From the NCBI RefSeq assembly GCF_031020795.1, contig NZ_JAVHJP010000001.1, positions 842,751 through 906,750 on the forward strand: a stretch of DNA of 64,000 nucleotides. The letters are read 5' to 3'. Positions within the stretch are counted from its first letter, which is position 1, and every line of letters starts with the position of its first letter. Below, in pieces: positions 27,996 to 38,437 of this stretch. The DNA is from Hydrogenophaga pseudoflava (GTDB lineage: Bacteria > Pseudomonadota > Gammaproteobacteria > Burkholderiales > Burkholderiaceae_C). A model generated the notes under the pieces. The model was not told where the DNA came from. It saw only the letters and a list, made by a program, of their open reading frames with translations, and did no database searches. The position numbers and the translations under genes were made by a program.

Positions 27996-28667
27996 TCAGA
28001 ACGGGAAAACATTCAAAAAGAACCGTCCCAACCAGCCTATTGAGAGCGCTTCGTCCACGGCGCCTCGTCCTCGCGACTCGATGCGCGCGTTGGCCACCTG
28101 GGTCGATGCGACCGTGTTGCCCGGGCGGATGTGGCGCGGGTCGATGGTGCCGGAGAACTTGAGCACGTCGACGTTGCTGTTGATGCCGATCTGCTTCTCG
28201 CCCGCCACCAGCAGGTGGCCGTTGGGCAGCACTTCCTGCACCGTGACCGTGATGACACCCGAGAAGTCGTTCTTGTTGGCGTTGTCGCCCTTGCCCGCGA
28301 ACTCGTTGCCCGACTCGCCGCCGAGGTTGAAGTTGCGGTCGCGCGTGAGTTCCTTGGCCACGATGCCGGGAATGGCCGTGACCGACCCCGAGGCGCTGCC
28401 GCTGCGGTTGATGTTGGCCGAGGACGACTGGCTGGCGCTGACCTTCTCGGTGATCTGGATGGTCAGCGTGTCGCCCGGCAGGCGCGCGCGCGGGTCCTCG
28501 AACGCGGGCCGGTAGCGCGCCGCCGAGAACAGGCTGCCGCCGGTCTGCGCGGGCGTGGTGGTCTGCGCATAGTTGATGGGCCGCACCGGCACCACGTCGA
28601 CCGGTTTGGTCATGCAGCCGGTGAGCGCGACCGCGGCGAGCAACAGGAGGTGTTTCATGGCCGTCAT
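27996..28667 (-). CDS. flgH: FlgH, flagellar L-ring lipoprotein
   Basis: The protein has 223 residues from an ATG at 28667 that overlaps the flgG stop. An in-frame ATG three codons later at 28658 would give the same lipoprotein signal (MKHLLLLAAVALTGC). The lipobox LTGC and the mature motifs GDTLTIQITEKVSASQSS and FSGVITVTVQEVLPNGHLLVAGEKQIGIN are diagnostic. FlgH forms the L ring in the outer membrane. The C-terminus ends in FFLNVFPF, as is usual. Confidence 0.95.
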   Translation of the reverse strand: MTAMKHLLLLAAVALTGCMTKPVDVVPVRPINYAQTTTPAQTGGSLFSAARYRPAFEDPRARLPGDTLTIQITEKVSASQSSSANINRSGSASGSVTAIPGIVAKELTRDRNFNLGGESGNEFAGKGDNANKNDFSGVITVTVQEVLPNGHLLVAGEKQIGINSNVDVLKFSGTIDPRHIRPGNTVASTQVANARIESRGRGAVDEALSIGWLGRFFLNVFPF

Positions 28668-29449
28668 CACAGCTGGCCCAGACGCTGCAGCATCTGGTCG
28701 GACGTCTGGATCGCCTTGGAGTTCATCTCGTAGGCGCGTTGGGTCTGGATCATGGTCACCAGCTCCTGCACCACGTTGACGTTGGAGGTTTCGACATAGC
28801 CCTGCATCAGAGTGCCCATGCCGGCCGTGCCGGGCGCACCCGTCACCGGGTTGCCCGAGGCCACGGTCTCGGTGTAGAGGTTCTGGCCCTTGGGCTCCAG
28901 GCCGGCCGGGTTGATGAAGGTGGCCAGCTCGATGTTGCCCAGCTGCTGCGGCTGGGCGTTGCCCGGCACCTTGGCGGTGACCACGCCGTCGCTGCCGATG
29001 GTCACGCTCTGCGCTTCGGCGGGCACGGTGATGTCGCCCGCGATCGCCAGGCCGCTGGAAGTCACCAGGCGGCCCTGCGAATCGACCTGCAGGCTGCCGT
29101 CGCGGGTGTAGCCGGTGGTGCCGTCGGGCAGCGCCACCTGCAGGAAGCCTTGGCCGTTGACGGCGATGTCCAGCTGGTTGCCCGACTGCTGCAGGCTGCC
29201 CTGGCTGAACTGGCGCGAGGTGGCCACGGTGCGCACGCCCAGGCCGATCTGCAGGCCGGTGGGCAGGTTGTTCTGCTCGGTGTCGGCGGCGCCGACCTGG
29301 CGCAGGTTCTGGTACATCAGGTCCTCGAACACGGCGCTGGCGCGCTTGAAGCCGTTCGTGGACACGTTGGCCATGTTGTTCGAGATCACGTCCAGCTGCG
29401 TCTGCTGGGCCTGCATGCCGGTCTTGGAAATCCAGAGGGAATTGATCAT
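28667..29449 (-). CDS. flgG: FlgG, distal rod protein
   Basis: The protein has 260 residues. It begins [36 protein letters not shown], the typical rod motif, and ends with a matching helix ([36 protein letters not shown]). FlgG builds the distal rod between the P and L rings and the hook. Its stop overlaps flgH, and flgF is 19 bp upstream. Confidence 0.97.
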   Translation of the reverse strand: MINSLWISKTGMQAQQTQLDVISNNMANVSTNGFKRASAVFEDLMYQNLRQVGAADTEQNNLPTGLQIGLGVRTVATSRQFSQGSLQQSGNQLDIAVNGQGFLQVALPDGTTGYTRDGSLQVDSQGRLVTSSGLAIAGDITVPAEAQSVTIGSDGVVTAKVPGNAQPQQLGNIELATFINPAGLEPKGQNLYTETVASGNPVTGAPGTAGMGTLMQGYVETSNVNVVQELVTMIQTQRAYEMNSKAIQTSDQMLQRLGQL

Positions 29450-29468
29450 GGTGTTCTCCTGATGGCGT

Positions 29469-30209
29469 TCAGCCGTTCATGTTGAGCAGCCGCGACGCGG
29501 TCTGGTCGTTCTTTTCACCGTTCTGCAGCATGCGCATCTGCTGCTCGAACTGGCGCGAGACCGCGATCATTCCGACCATGGCCTCGATGGGGTTCACGTT
29601 GCTGCCTTCCAGGGCCCCGCCCTGCACGCGGGCGTTGGCATCGGCGTCCAGCGCCTCGCCCACCACCGGGCGGAACAGCCCGTCCTCGCTGCGCTTGAGG
29701 CGGTTCTCGTCGTTGGGCGTGACCAGCTTGAGCTTGGCCACGCGCTGCGGCGCCTGGTCGCCAACGCGGGCGGTGAGCGTGCCGTCGGCGCCGAAGGACA
29801 GCTGGGCGTTGGCCGGCACGCTGATGGGCGAGCCGCCGTCGTCGAGCACCGGCAGGCCGTGGGCGTTGACCAGGGCGCCGTCGGCGCTGACCTCGAAGGC
29901 GCCGCCGCGGGTGTAGGCCTCGGTGCCGTCCAGGCCCTGCACCGAAAACCAGGCGTTGCTGCGCGCGGCCACGTCCAGGCTGCGGCCGGTCGGGTTGATC
30001 GGGCCGGAGACCTCGGAGTGGCCGGCGCTGGCTTCGAGGGCGAACACCCGGGAGCTGGTGCCGTCGCCGCGCACCGGCACCGCGCGGAAGGTCGCCAGCT
30101 CGGCGCGGAAGCCCGGCGTGGACGCATTGGCCAGGTTGTTCGCCAGCAGCTGCTGCCGGTGGGCAGCGGCGTTGGCGCCGGTCATGGCGGTGTAGATCAT
30201 GCGGTCCAT
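29469..30209 (-). CDS. flgF: FlgF, proximal rod protein
   Basis: The protein has 246 residues, starting [38 protein letters not shown] and ending with [33 protein letters not shown], both typical of FlgF. It is one of the axial proteins that form the proximal rod. It lies between flgE (31 bp upstream) and flgG. Confidence 0.96.
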   Translation of the reverse strand: MDRMIYTAMTGANAAAHRQQLLANNLANASTPGFRAELATFRAVPVRGDGTSSRVFALEASAGHSEVSGPINPTGRSLDVAARSNAWFSVQGLDGTEAYTRGGAFEVSADGALVNAHGLPVLDDGGSPISVPANAQLSFGADGTLTARVGDQAPQRVAKLKLVTPNDENRLKRSEDGLFRPVVGEALDADANARVQGGALEGSNVNPIEAMVGMIAVSRQFEQQMRMLQNGEKNDQTASRLLNMNG

Positions 30210-30240
30210 GCAGGGCTCCTAGAGAGGTGGTGTCCGCCGA

Positions 30241-31455
30241 TCAGCGCATGTTCAGCAGGGTCGACAGGACCTGGTCCTGCGTCTTGATGGTCTGCGCGTT
30301 GGCCTGGTAGGCGCGCTGCGCGGTCATCATGTTCACCAGCTCGGCGGTGAGGTCGACGTTGGAATCCTCCAGCGCGCCGGAGCGCAGCAGGCCCATGTTG
30401 CCCTCGCCCGGCGCGCCGCGCACCGGCTCGCCCGAGGCGAAGGTCTGGGTCCAGTTGCCACCGCCGTTGGGCTGAAGGCCCTGCACGTTGCGGAAGTTGA
30501 CCAGCGCGATCTGGCCGGCCGCCTGCGACTGGCCGTTGGAGTACTTGGCCATGATCACGCCCGCGTCGCTGATGTTCAGGCTGGTGAGTTCGCCGGGGCG
30601 GTAGCCGTCCTGCGTGAGCTCGTTGACCGCGAAGTCGACACCGAACTGGGTGGTGGCGCCGAAATCGAGGTCGACCATGAAGGTCTGGGCCGGGTCGTTG
30701 GGCGAGGCCAGCTGCAGCTGCGGGATGACGGTGGCCGGGTCCAGGGTGCCATCGGGCATGAAGTTCAGCGCGAACGGCGCCGACAGCGCCGGGTCGGCGC
30801 CGTTGACGCCGGTGTAGACGTTCCACTGGTTGTTGCCGATCTTCTCGAACACCAGGCTGACCGGAATCTCCAGGCCCTGCTGGTCGTAGGCGATGACGGA
30901 GGTGCCGTAGGTGCCAAACGGCGTGGGCGGCACGGCGGCGGCGGCGATCGGCGCCCGCGCGTCCAGGTTCACTTCGGTCGCGATGCCGGTGGTCGCCCGG
31001 GCCGGGATCGGGCCACCGGTGGGCAAGGTCAGGGGCGCCGACTCGAAGCCCTGGCGCACGCCGTTGACATCGGTGGGATAACCCATGAGCTGGCCCCCGA
31101 GGTTGTTCACGATCTCGCCGTCGCGGTTGAGCTTGAACATGCCGGCGCGCGAGTAGGCCAGCGAGCCGTCGGGCATGGTGAGTTCGAAGAAGCCGTTGCC
31201 GTTGATGGCCACGTCCAGCGAGTTGCCCGTGACCGAGATGTTGCCCTGCGTGAACTGTTGCGCCACGGCGGACACCTGCACGCCGATGCCGGCGTTGACG
31301 CTGCCCGCCGCGTTGATGGAGCTGGCATAGATCTCGCCGAATTCGGCGCGGGAGGCCTTCATGCCGACGGTGTTGGCGTTGGCGATGTTGTGGCCGATCA
31401 CGTCCAGGTTGCGGCTGGAGGCGTTCAGACCGGAGAGTCCTTGCTGGAATGCCAT
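30241..31455 (-). CDS. flgE: FlgE, flagellar hook protein
   Basis: The protein has 404 residues. The N-terminus MAFQQGLSGLNASSRNLDVIGHNIANANTVGMKASRAEF and the C-terminal SNVDLTAELVNMMTAQRAYQANAQTIKTQDQVLSTLLNMR are conserved. The middle domain is the exposed hook surface. FlgE subunits polymerise into the universal joint between rod and filament. It follows flgD by 36 bp. Confidence 0.97.
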   Translation of the reverse strand: MAFQQGLSGLNASSRNLDVIGHNIANANTVGMKASRAEFGEIYASSINAAGSVNAGIGVQVSAVAQQFTQGNISVTGNSLDVAINGNGFFELTMPDGSLAYSRAGMFKLNRDGEIVNNLGGQLMGYPTDVNGVRQGFESAPLTLPTGGPIPARATTGIATEVNLDARAPIAAAAVPPTPFGTYGTSVIAYDQQGLEIPVSLVFEKIGNNQWNVYTGVNGADPALSAPFALNFMPDGTLDPATVIPQLQLASPNDPAQTFMVDLDFGATTQFGVDFAVNELTQDGYRPGELTSLNISDAGVIMAKYSNGQSQAAGQIALVNFRNVQGLQPNGGGNWTQTFASGEPVRGAPGEGNMGLLRSGALEDSNVDLTAELVNMMTAQRAYQANAQTIKTQDQVLSTLLNMR

Positions 31456-31491
31456 GGTGGTGTCCTTCGGGGTGGGAGTCGGGAATGGGGC

Positions 31492-32157
31492 TTACATGAA
31501 GCCGCGCACCTGGTCGTAGCCCAGGGAACGGCCGTTGCTCAGCTGGATGCTCATGGCGCCGTTGGACAGGCCCACGGAAGCGATGCGCACACGCTGCAGT
31601 TCGGTGTCGGTGACGGGGGTGCTGCCGTTGCTGGCGCGCACGGAGAACTTGGCCACCTGGTTCGGGTCGACCGAGCCGGCGGGCCATTCGAAGCCGTGCT
31701 GGCCGGCCTCGCGCGCGCCCAGGTCGAGGGTCTGCAGGGTCTCGCCGTTCTTGCCGATGATGTCGACCTTGACGCTGGTGGCGGCGCCGTCGAGCGTGAA
31801 GGCGCCCTTGCCCGTGCTGCCGGTGAAGGCCAGTGTGTCGCCCTCGATCAGCGCGTCCTTGCCGATCAGCGTGGTGCCCTGCATCGCCTGGGACGAGGCC
31901 ATCTGGTCGGCCATGCCCTTGAGGGTCTGGTTGAGCTGCTGGATGCCGCTGACCGTGTTGATCTGCGCCATCTGCGTGGTCATCTGGGCGTTGTCCATCG
32001 GGTTGAGCGGGTCCTGGTTGTTGATCTGCGCGACCAGCAACTTGAGGAAACGGTCCTGCATCGCCTGCGGATCGTTGGTGGTGTTGCCACCGGCGCCGGT
32101 GGTGCTGCCCACGGTGGTGCCGAGGTTGGAGAGGTCCAGGGGGGACATCAGGCTCAT
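31492..32157 (-). CDS. flgD: FlgD, hook cap (hook assembly) protein
   Basis: The protein has 221 residues. The N-terminal export region has RFLKLLVAQINNQDPLNPMDNAQMTTQMAQINTVSGIQQL, the strongest FlgD signature. The later part holds the FlgD Ig-like and Tudor-like domains (about 95-190). It caps the growing hook and is removed when hook length is reached. It lies between flgC and flgE in the usual place. Confidence 0.96.
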   Translation of the reverse strand: MSLMSPLDLSNLGTTVGSTTGAGGNTTNDPQAMQDRFLKLLVAQINNQDPLNPMDNAQMTTQMAQINTVSGIQQLNQTLKGMADQMASSQAMQGTTLIGKDALIEGDTLAFTGSTGKGAFTLDGAATSVKVDIIGKNGETLQTLDLGAREAGQHGFEWPAGSVDPNQVAKFSVRASNGSTPVTDTELQRVRIASVGLSNGAMSIQLSNGRSLGYDQVRGFM

Positions 32158-32171
32158 GGTTCAGTTCCCTT

Positions 32172-32576
32172 TCACTGGCCCATCTGCAGGGTCTTGAGCA
32201 GCAGCGACTTGGCCGTGTTCATGACCTCGACGTTGTTCTGGTAGGCGCGCGAGGCGGAGATCATGTTGACCATCTCCTCCACCGGGTTCACGTTGGAGTG
32301 CGTCACATAGCCCTCGGCGTCGGCGCTGGGGTGGTGCGGGTTGTGCACCCGGCGGCCCGGCGCCTCGCTCTCGGTGATGTCCTTCACCTTCACGCCGGCC
32401 GTGGCCTGGTCGCCCATGGGCACGGTCTGGAACACCACCTGGCGCGCCTTGTAGCTCTGGCCGTCGGGGCCGGCCACGGCGTCGGCGTTGGCCAGGTTGC
32501 TGGCCACCACGTTGAGGCGCTGGGCCTGCGAGCTGATCGCACTGCCGGAGACGCCGAAGATCGAAAACATGGACAT
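32172..32576 (-). CDS. flgC: FlgC, proximal rod protein
   Basis: The protein has 134 residues, with the start [30 protein letters not shown] and the end [36 protein letters not shown], both diagnostic for FlgC. Length matches the family. It follows flgB by 10 bp and precedes flgD by 14 bp. Confidence 0.97.
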   Translation of the reverse strand: MSMFSIFGVSGSAISSQAQRLNVVASNLANADAVAGPDGQSYKARQVVFQTVPMGDQATAGVKVKDITESEAPGRRVHNPHHPSADAEGYVTHSNVNPVEEMVNMISASRAYQNNVEVMNTAKSLLLKTLQMGQ

Positions 32577-32586
32577 GAGGCTCTCC

Positions 32587-32988
32587 TTACTGGCCGGTGA
32601 TGGCGGACAGCATGGTCTTCACGTTGGAGTTGATGAAGCGCAGCGTCGACTCGTAGCGGATGCTGTTGTCGACGAAGTTGGCACGCTCGCGGTCGAGGTC
32701 GACCGAGTTGCCGTCCTGGCTGGGCTGGGTCTGCACGGCATAGCCCATCTTCGGGTCGCCGGGCTGCGGGCCCGACAGGCGCATGTGGCCGGCCGCGGTC
32801 TGCGCCAGACCCTGGCGGTTCGTGCCCCCGGTGGCGTCCTTCAGCGCGGCGGCGAAATCGAAGTCGCGCGCGATGTAGCCCGGGGTGTCGGCGTTGGCGA
32901 TGTTGCTGGCGATCACCTGCTGGCGGTGTGAACGCAGCATCAGCGACTGGCCATAGGCGTCGAGCCGGGCGGTCATCTGTTCGAGCAT
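32587..32988 (-). CDS. flgB: FlgB, proximal rod protein
   Basis: The protein has 133 residues from the ATG at 32988 ([38 protein letters not shown]). A longer in-frame start at 33036 would add 16 residues foreign to the family, and a GGAGAA precedes the chosen ATG. FlgB is the first axial rod layer above the export gate and FliE. It heads the flgBCDEFGHIJKL operon, and flgA is divergent 161 bp away. Confidence 0.96.
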   Translation of the reverse strand: MLEQMTARLDAYGQSLMLRSHRQQVIASNIANADTPGYIARDFDFAAALKDATGGTNRQGLAQTAAGHMRLSGPQPGDPKMGYAVQTQPSQDGNSVDLDRERANFVDNSIRYESTLRFINSNVKTMLSAITGQ

Positions 32989-33149
32989 GTCGTTCTCCAG
33001 CGGGTTGAAGGAAGGCGGCGCCACAGGGGATGGCACCGGGTTGCGGACAAGTGTGCGAAAACTTGAGGGTCGGCAGCGCCGAAAGAAAGCGCGGGTTTGA
33101 CCCGCATTTCGGTCCTTAGCAAGTCCGGTTCAGGACCTACAGTGGCCCT
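32989..33149. promoter_or_regulatory. Divergent flgB-flgA control region
   Basis: This 161-bp gap must hold the promoters for the flgB operon (-) and flgA (+). Both are expected FlhDC-dependent class II promoters. FlhDC boxes are too degenerate to mark by eye. On the - strand an exact TCAAGTTT (33066-33059) looks like a sigma-28 -35 element, but no good GCCGATAA lies at the right distance, so I do not call a sigma-28 promoter here. Confidence 0.55.
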
Positions 33150-33893
33150 ATGCGAAATTGCCTCCACCCCCTTTCACGCGCCCTCGGCTGGCTGCTGGCC
33201 GGCCTGATGGCCACCGGCCTGGCGCGCGCCCAGGCGGTGGCCTCGCAGAGCGAATTTGCACAGCTCGAACAGATGGCGCGCGAATGGGTGCAGCCCGCGC
33301 TGGCTTCGGTCACCGGACCGGACGGCGGCGGCGCTCTGCGCCCCGAGATCCTGTTCGGCTCGCTGGACGCGCGCCTGAAGCTCACGCCCTGCACCCACAT
33401 CGAGCCCTACCTGCCGCCGGGCACGCGGCTGTGGGGCCGCAGCCGGATCGGCCTGCGCTGCCTGGACGGCCCGGTGCGCTGGAACGTGTTCATGCCGGTC
33501 ACCGTCAAGGCCTGGGGGCCGGGCTGGGTGCTCAAGCGCCCGGTGCCGGCCGGCTCGGTGCTGGCTCAGGACGACGCCGAACTGGCCGATATGGACTGGG
33601 CGGAGCAGCCCTACGCGGTGCTGGCCAATCCGGACCGCTGGGTCGGCCAGCAGGCGGCCTACGCGCTGCAGCCCGGCCAGGCCATCCGCCAGAACATGGT
33701 GCGGCCGGTGCCCGCCTTCGGACCGGGCGCCCAGGTGCGGGTCAGCAGCGTCGGCGCCGGCTTCCAGGTGGTGGTCAGCGGCGAGGCCCTGACCGCCGGG
33801 ATTCCGGGGCAGAGCGTGCGGGTGCGCCTCAACGGCGGCCGCATCGTGACGGGCACCGTGCGCGACGGCCAGACGGTCGACGTGCGTTTGTGA
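33150..33893 (+). CDS. flgA: FlgA, P-ring assembly chaperone
   Basis: The protein has 247 residues, with a signal peptide (GWLLAGLMATGLARAQA, cleavage near residue 27) and the SAF-type C-terminal domain (LKRPVPAGSVLAQDDAELADMDW and later GQSVRVRLNGGRIVTGTVRDGQTVDVRL). FlgA helps FlgI form the P ring in the periplasm. It is divergent from flgB and lies 124 bp upstream of flgM. Confidence 0.95.
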   Translation: MRNCLHPLSRALGWLLAGLMATGLARAQAVASQSEFAQLEQMAREWVQPALASVTGPDGGGALRPEILFGSLDARLKLTPCTHIEPYLPPGTRLWGRSRIGLRCLDGPVRWNVFMPVTVKAWGPGWVLKRPVPAGSVLAQDDAELADMDWAEQPYAVLANPDRWVGQQAAYALQPGQAIRQNMVRPVPAFGPGAQVRVSSVGAGFQVVVSGEALTAGIPGQSVRVRLNGGRIVTGTVRDGQTVDVRL

Positions 33894-33949
33894 AACCTTT
33901 TTTATCCAGATTTCGCGGGGCTTTTGTGATGTACTCCACAAAAAAGGGC

Positions 33950-33977
33950 TCAAGTCCCCCCGCTTTTGAGCCGATAG
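33950..33977 (+). promoter_or_regulatory. Sigma-28 (FliA) promoter for flgM-flgN
   Basis: A -35-like TCAAGTCC (33950-33957) is followed after 12 bp by GCCGATAG (33970-33977), which matches seven of eight bases of the enteric FliA -10 element GCCGATAA. It lies about 40 bp upstream of the flgM ATG, between flgA and flgM. It fits late (class III) control of the anti-sigma factor by the factor it inhibits. Confidence 0.82.
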
Positions 33978-34017
33978 TCATTCCACAACGCCCCGAATGC
34001 GGGGTCTGGAGAGTGAA

Positions 34018-34365
34018 ATGAAAGTCGAATCTTCTGCACCGGATTCCTATATCGGCTCCGTGGCGGGCGGCCCCCAGAAGGCCGCCGAGAAGCCGAACGC
34101 GGGCGCTGAAGCGGCTGCGGCCGGAGGTCTGGCTGCGGCAACGGCCCAGCCCCAGGCCGGCGTGACCGTCACGCTCTCGTCGTCCGCCTCGCAGGCCCTG
34201 TCCAGCGGCGGTGGCAGCGACGTGTTCAACGCCGAGAAGGTGGAGGCCATGAAACAGGCCATCGCCGACGGCAGCTTCAAGGTCAACGCCGAAGCCATCG
34301 CCGACAAGATGTTGTCCAACGCCGCCGAAATGCTCAGCGCCAACACCGGCGCGCCACGCGGCTGA
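34018..34365 (+). CDS. flgM: FlgM, anti-sigma-28 factor
   Basis: The protein has 115 residues from the ATG at 34018, preceded by GGAGAG. The N-terminal half is disordered and Ala/Gly-rich. The C-terminal half (about 60-105) has the FliA-binding helices: VFNAEKVEAMKQAIADGSFKVNAEAIADKMLSNAAEML. FlgM holds FliA until the hook is complete and is then exported. A small hairpin (33991-34004) lies in its leader. flgN follows after 21 bp. Confidence 0.94.
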   Translation: MKVESSAPDSYIGSVAGGPQKAAEKPNAGAEAAAAGGLAAATAQPQAGVTVTLSSSASQALSSGGGSDVFNAEKVEAMKQAIADGSFKVNAEAIADKMLSNAAEMLSANTGAPRG

Positions 34366-34386
34366 TCGTTCCCCCAGGAGCCCGCC

Positions 34387-34752
34387 ATGAACCAGCGCCC
34401 CGCCCTCCACCCCTGGATCGCCGCCCTGCAGGTCGGGCTGGACGGGCTGGAAAAGGCGCTGCTGCAGGGCGATGCCCCGGCCGTCGAGCGCGCCAGCCTG
34501 CATGTCCAGACGGTGCTGAAGAAGGCCCCCCGCACTGCGGACTTCAGCGTGCCGGGCAGCACCCTGCGCGAAGACATGCTCCAGGCCGCCCAGCGCTTCG
34601 GCCAGCTGCGCCAGGCCGTGCTGCGCGCCCAGGCACAGAGCCAGCGCGCCGTGCGCAGCCTGCTGCCCCAGCAGGTGCCCGGCACCTACGGCCGCCTCGC
34701 CGGCCAGAACCCGTCCACCGGCGGCGCCGGACAGGCCTACCTCTCGGCCTGA
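34387..34752 (+). CDS. flgN: FlgN, export chaperone for FlgK and FlgL
   Basis: The protein has 121 residues, mostly helical ([30 protein letters not shown] and [30 protein letters not shown]), with a flexible Gly-rich C-terminus, as in FlgN. The call rests on helical layout, length and position after flgM, since the family is weakly conserved. Its stop overlaps the stop of the convergent oxoprolinase gene by 16 bp, leaving no space for a terminator between them. Confidence 0.85.
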   Translation: MNQRPALHPWIAALQVGLDGLEKALLQGDAPAVERASLHVQTVLKKAPRTADFSVPGSTLREDMLQAAQRFGQLRQAVLRAQAQSQRAVRSLLPQQVPGTYGRLAGQNPSTGGAGQAYLSA

Positions 34753-37700
34753 GGCGCATCTCCCCATCCGCCGCCACCCGGCGTGCGGATGACGAACACA
34801 TCCCCCGGCTGCATGTTCACCTCCCCGATGTGTGAGAGGTCCGTCACCTTGCCGTCGGCCCGCTCCACCCAGTTGGCGCCGGGCCTGCCCGCCTGACCAC
34901 CCGCGGCGCCGAAGGCGCCGTGGCGCCGGCCGTTGCTGAGGATCGAAGCGGTCATCGGCGCGAGGAAGCGGATGCGCCGCTCGCCGCCGTCACCGCCCCT
35001 CCAGCGCCCGGCCCCGCCAGTGCCCCGGGCGATCGAGTACTCGTCGACCCGCACCGGGAAGCGCCACTCCAGCACCTCGGGGTCGGTCATGCGCGAGTTG
35101 GTCATGTGGGTCTGCACCACCGACGTGCCGTCGAACCCCGGGCCGGCGCCGGAGCCTCCGGCGATGGTTTCGTAGTACTGACGCTCGTGGTCGCCGAAGG
35201 TGAAGTTGTTCATGGTGCACTGGCTGGCCGCCATCACGCCCAGGGCCCCGTAGAGCGCGTTGGTCACGCAGGACGACACTTCCACATTACCGGCCACCAC
35301 CGCCGCCGGGTGGCGCGGATTGAGCAGGCAGCCCTCGGGCACGATCACCTCGATCGGCTTCAGGCACCCGGCGTTGAGCGGGATCGCGTCGTCGACCAGG
35401 GTGCGGAACACGTAGAGCACGGCCGCCATGGTGATCGAGCGCGGGGCGTTGAAGTTGCTCGGCTGCTGTTCGCTGGTGCCGCTGAAGTCGATCACCGCCG
35501 AGCGCCGGGCGCTGTCCACGCGCACCGCCACCCGGATGCGGGCGCCGTTGTCCATCGGCAGTTCGAACTGGCCGTCGCGCAGCGCGGTGATGGCCCGGCG
35601 CACGCACTCCTCGGCGTTGTCCTGCACGTGCTGCATGTAGGCCCGCACGGTGTCCTGGCCGTACTGGGCCACCATGGCCAGCAGTTCCTCCTGCCCCTTG
35701 CGGTTGGCGGCGATCTGGGCGCGCAGGTCGGCGATGTTCTGTTCGGGGTTGCGGCTGGGGTGCGGTCCCGAGCGCAGCAGCGACAGCAGGGCGCCCTCCT
35801 GCAGGCGGCCGGCGCGCACCAGCTTCATGTTGTCGATCAGCACCCCCTCGTCCTCGATGGTGCTCGAAAACGGTGGCATCGACCCGGGCGTGATGCCGCC
35901 GATGTCCGCATGGTGTCCGCGGCTGGCCACATAGAAGGCGGGACTGCGGTCCGCGACCGACAGGAACACCGGCGTCACCACCGTGATGTCGGGCAGGTGC
36001 GTGCCGCCGTGGTAGGGGTCGTTGAGCACGAACACGTCGTCGGGCCGCATGCCCGGGTTGCGCTCGATCACCGAGCGGATGGACTCGCTCATGGAGCCCA
36101 GGTGCACCGGCACGTGCGGTGCGTTGGCGATCAGCTGGCCCTGGCCGTCGAAGATCGCGCAGGAAAAATCCAGCCGCTCCTTGATGTTCACCGACTGCGC
36201 CGTGTTCTGCAGCCGCAGGCCCATCTGCTCGGCGATGTTCATGAACAGGTTGTTGAACACCTCCAGCATCACCGGGTCCACCTGCGTGCCCACCGCCGCC
36301 GCCTGCACACGCGGCCGTGTGCGCTGCAGCAGCAGGTTGCCGCGCCCGGTCATCACCGCCTGCCAGCCGGCATCGACCACGGTGGTGGCGTTGCGCTCGG
36401 CCACCACGGCCGGCCCGTCGATGGTGGCCCCCACCTGCAGCGCCTCGCGCTGGAACAGCTGTGCGTCGCGCCAGCCGGCGGGTTGTTCGTCGGCCAGGCA
36501 GTACATGCGGATGGTGGCCACCGGGTCGGGCCGGTGCGCGGTGCCCGCCGCTGTGGCCCCGCCGCCCTGCACCGGTTCGCCGGCGAGGCTGGCCTCCACG
36601 CTGACCGACTCGATCACCAGCGCTCGGTCCGCCATCAGGAAGGAAAAGCGCTGGCGGTAGGCGGTCTCGAAGGCATCGCGCAAGGCCGTCATCTCGTGCG
36701 CGGGCGCTTCGTGGAGTCCGAGCGCGCAGGGCAGCGCGGTGTCGGTGCCCTCGTAGCGGACCAGGGCCTTGAAGCCGGTGGTCACCGCCTGCGTGTCGAT
36801 GCCCTGGGACCGCATCTCTTCCAGCGCGTCCTCGCGCAGCGCGAGCGCGCGCCCGCGCGCCGCGGCCAGGCCGGCCTCGTCCAGCGTGCGCTCCACCGAG
36901 CCCTCCCGCATCACCGTGCGGTCGGCCAGCCCCATGCCGTAGGCGCTGAGCACACCGGCCAGCGGGTGCGCCAGGATGCGCCCCATGCCCAGTGCGTCCG
37001 CCACCAGGCAGGCGGCCTGGCCACCGGCCCCGCCGAAGCACTGCAGCGCGTAGTCGGCCAGGTCGTAGCCCCGGGCCACGGAGATCTTCTTGACCGCATT
37101 GGCCATGCTGGCCACCGCGATCTGCAGCGCCCCGGCGGCCACCTCTTCGGCGGTCACCGCGGGCGTTCCCGCCTCGGTGCGGGCCGCATTCATTTCCCGG
37201 GCCAGGTCCGCGAAGCGGTCCACCACCACCTCCCGGTCCAGCGGCTGGTCGGCGCCAGGGCCGAACACCTTGGGAAAGTGCTCGGGCTGGATGCGGCCGA
37301 GCATCACATTGGCGTCGGTGGTGGCGAGCGGGCCGCCGCGGCGGTAGCTGGCCGGCCCCGGGTTCGCGCCGGCCGATTCGGGGCCGACGCGCAGCCGGTG
37401 CCCGTCGAAGCGGATGACCGATCCGCCCCCGGCGGCCACGGTGTGGATGCTCATCATCGGCGCGCGCATGCGCACGCCCGCCACCTCGGTGTCGAAGGCG
37501 CGCTCGAACTCGCCCGCGAAGTGGCTGACGTCGGTCGACGTGCCGCCCATGTCGAAGCCGATCACCTTGTGCAGGCCGGCGGCCTGGGCGGTGCGCACCA
37601 TGCCGACGATGCCGCCGGCAGGGCCGCTGAGGATGGCGTCCTTGCCCTGGAAGTGGTCGGCCTGGGTGAGGCCGCCCGAGCTCTGCATGAACAGCAGCGG

Positions 37701-38429
37701 CACGCCGGGCATCTGCTCGGCCACCTGCTGCACGTAGCGCCGCAGGATCGGGCTGAGGTAGGCGTCCACCACGGTCGTGTCGCCGCGCGGCACGAACTTC
37801 ATCAGCGGGCTGACCTCGTGCGACACCGAGATCTGGGTGAAACCGATGGCCCGCGCCATGATCCGGGCCGCCATCTCGTGCCCCGGCGAGCGCCAGCCGT
37901 GCAGGAACACGATGGCGCAGGCGCGGATGCCCTGGTCATAGGCCTTCTGCAGGTCCTCGCGCAGCGCGGCCTCGTTCAGTGGCGTCACGCAGACGCCGTC
38001 GGCGCCCACCCGCTCCTCGGCCTCGATGACCCGCTCATACAGCAGTTCGGGCAGCACGATGTGGCGGTCGAACAGGCGCGGCCGGGCCTGGGTCGCGATG
38101 CGCAGCGCGTCGCGGAAGCCCTGCGTCGTCACCAGCACGGTGCGGTCGCCCTTGCGTTCGAGCAGCGCGTTGGTGGCCACGGTGGTGCCCATCTTCACGC
38201 ACTCCACCCACTCGGGCGTGATGGGCACGCCCGGCGCCAGACCGAGCAGGCGCCGGATGCCTTCGACCGCCGCGTCCTTGTACTGCTCGGGGTTTTCGGA
38301 CAGCAGCTTGAGCGTGTGCAGGCCGCCGTCGGGCGCGCGGCCGACCAGGTCGGTGAAGGTGCCGCCCCGGTCGATCCAGAACTGCCAGCGGAGCGAAGGG
38401 GGAACGTGTGTCGGGTGCATGTCGGTCAT
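34737..38429 (-). CDS. 5-oxoprolinase-type protein: fused hydantoinase A and B domains
   Basis: The protein has 1230 residues from the ATG at 38429. The first half (about 1-700) is the HyuA type, beginning with [21 protein letters not shown] and holding [19 protein letters not shown]. The second half (about 720-1230) is the HyuB type, with [29 protein letters not shown]. The single-chain layout and length match ATP-dependent 5-oxoprolinase (eukaryote-type OPLAH), which opens pyroglutamate to glutamate. Context (TRAP uptake, D-glutamate-cyclase-family gene) supports this, but hydantoin substrates cannot be excluded. Start ATGs at 38429 and 38420 are both possible. Confidence 0.88.
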   Translation of the reverse strand: MTDMHPTHVPPSLRWQFWIDRGGTFTDLVGRAPDGGLHTLKLLSENPEQYKDAAVEGIRRLLGLAPGVPITPEWVECVKMGTTVATNALLERKGDRTVLVTTQGFRDALRIATQARPRLFDRHIVLPELLYERVIEAEERVGADGVCVTPLNEAALREDLQKAYDQGIRACAIVFLHGWRSPGHEMAARIMARAIGFTQISVSHEVSPLMKFVPRGDTTVVDAYLSPILRRYVQQVAEQMPGVPLLFMQSSGGLTQADHFQGKDAILSGPAGGIVGMVRTAQAAGLHKVIGFDMGGTSTDVSHFAGEFERAFDTEVAGVRMRAPMMSIHTVAAGGGSVIRFDGHRLRVGPESAGANPGPASYRRGGPLATTDANVMLGRIQPEHFPKVFGPGADQPLDREVVVDRFADLAREMNAARTEAGTPAVTAEEVAAGALQIAVASMANAVKKISVARGYDLADYALQCFGGAGGQAACLVADALGMGRILAHPLAGVLSAYGMGLADRTVMREGSVERTLDEAGLAAARGRALALREDALEEMRSQGIDTQAVTTGFKALVRYEGTDTALPCALGLHEAPAHEMTALRDAFETAYRQRFSFLMADRALVIESVSVEASLAGEPVQGGGATAAGTAHRPDPVATIRMYCLADEQPAGWRDAQLFQREALQVGATIDGPAVVAERNATTVVDAGWQAVMTGRGNLLLQRTRPRVQAAAVGTQVDPVMLEVFNNLFMNIAEQMGLRLQNTAQSVNIKERLDFSCAIFDGQGQLIANAPHVPVHLGSMSESIRSVIERNPGMRPDDVFVLNDPYHGGTHLPDITVVTPVFLSVADRSPAFYVASRGHHADIGGITPGSMPPFSSTIEDEGVLIDNMKLVRAGRLQEGALLSLLRSGPHPSRNPEQNIADLRAQIAANRKGQEELLAMVAQYGQDTVRAYMQHVQDNAEECVRRAITALRDGQFELPMDNGARIRVAVRVDSARRSAVIDFSGTSEQQPSNFNAPRSITMAAVLYVFRTLVDDAIPLNAGCLKPIEVIVPEGCLLNPRHPAAVVAGNVEVSSCVTNALYGALGVMAASQCTMNNFTFGDHERQYYETIAGGSGAGPGFDGTSVVQTHMTNSRMTDPEVLEWRFPVRVDEYSIARGTGGAGRWRGGDGGERRIRFLAPMTASILSNGRRHGAFGAAGGQAGRPGANWVERADGKVTDLSHIGEVNMQPGDVFVIRTPGGGGWGDAPQAER

Positions 38430-38437
38430 GTCGGGAT

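Noticed and set aside
33034..33047. TGGCAC-CGGG-TTGC, resembling a sigma-54 promoter for flgA
   Set aside because: The GG and GC pairs are nine bases apart instead of the strict ten, and the regulatory logic here is FlhDC and FliA.
33039..33066. Possible sigma-28 promoter for flgB, with TCAAGTTT on the - strand
   Set aside because: The -35 half is exact but the sequence at the -10 position (CCGCAACC) does not match GCCGATAA at either spacing.
33896..33947. CCTTTTTT and AAAAAAGG as a terminator after flgA
   Set aside because: The arms are A/T-rich and 36 bp apart, so the stem would be weak. The second arm lies just next to the flgM promoter.
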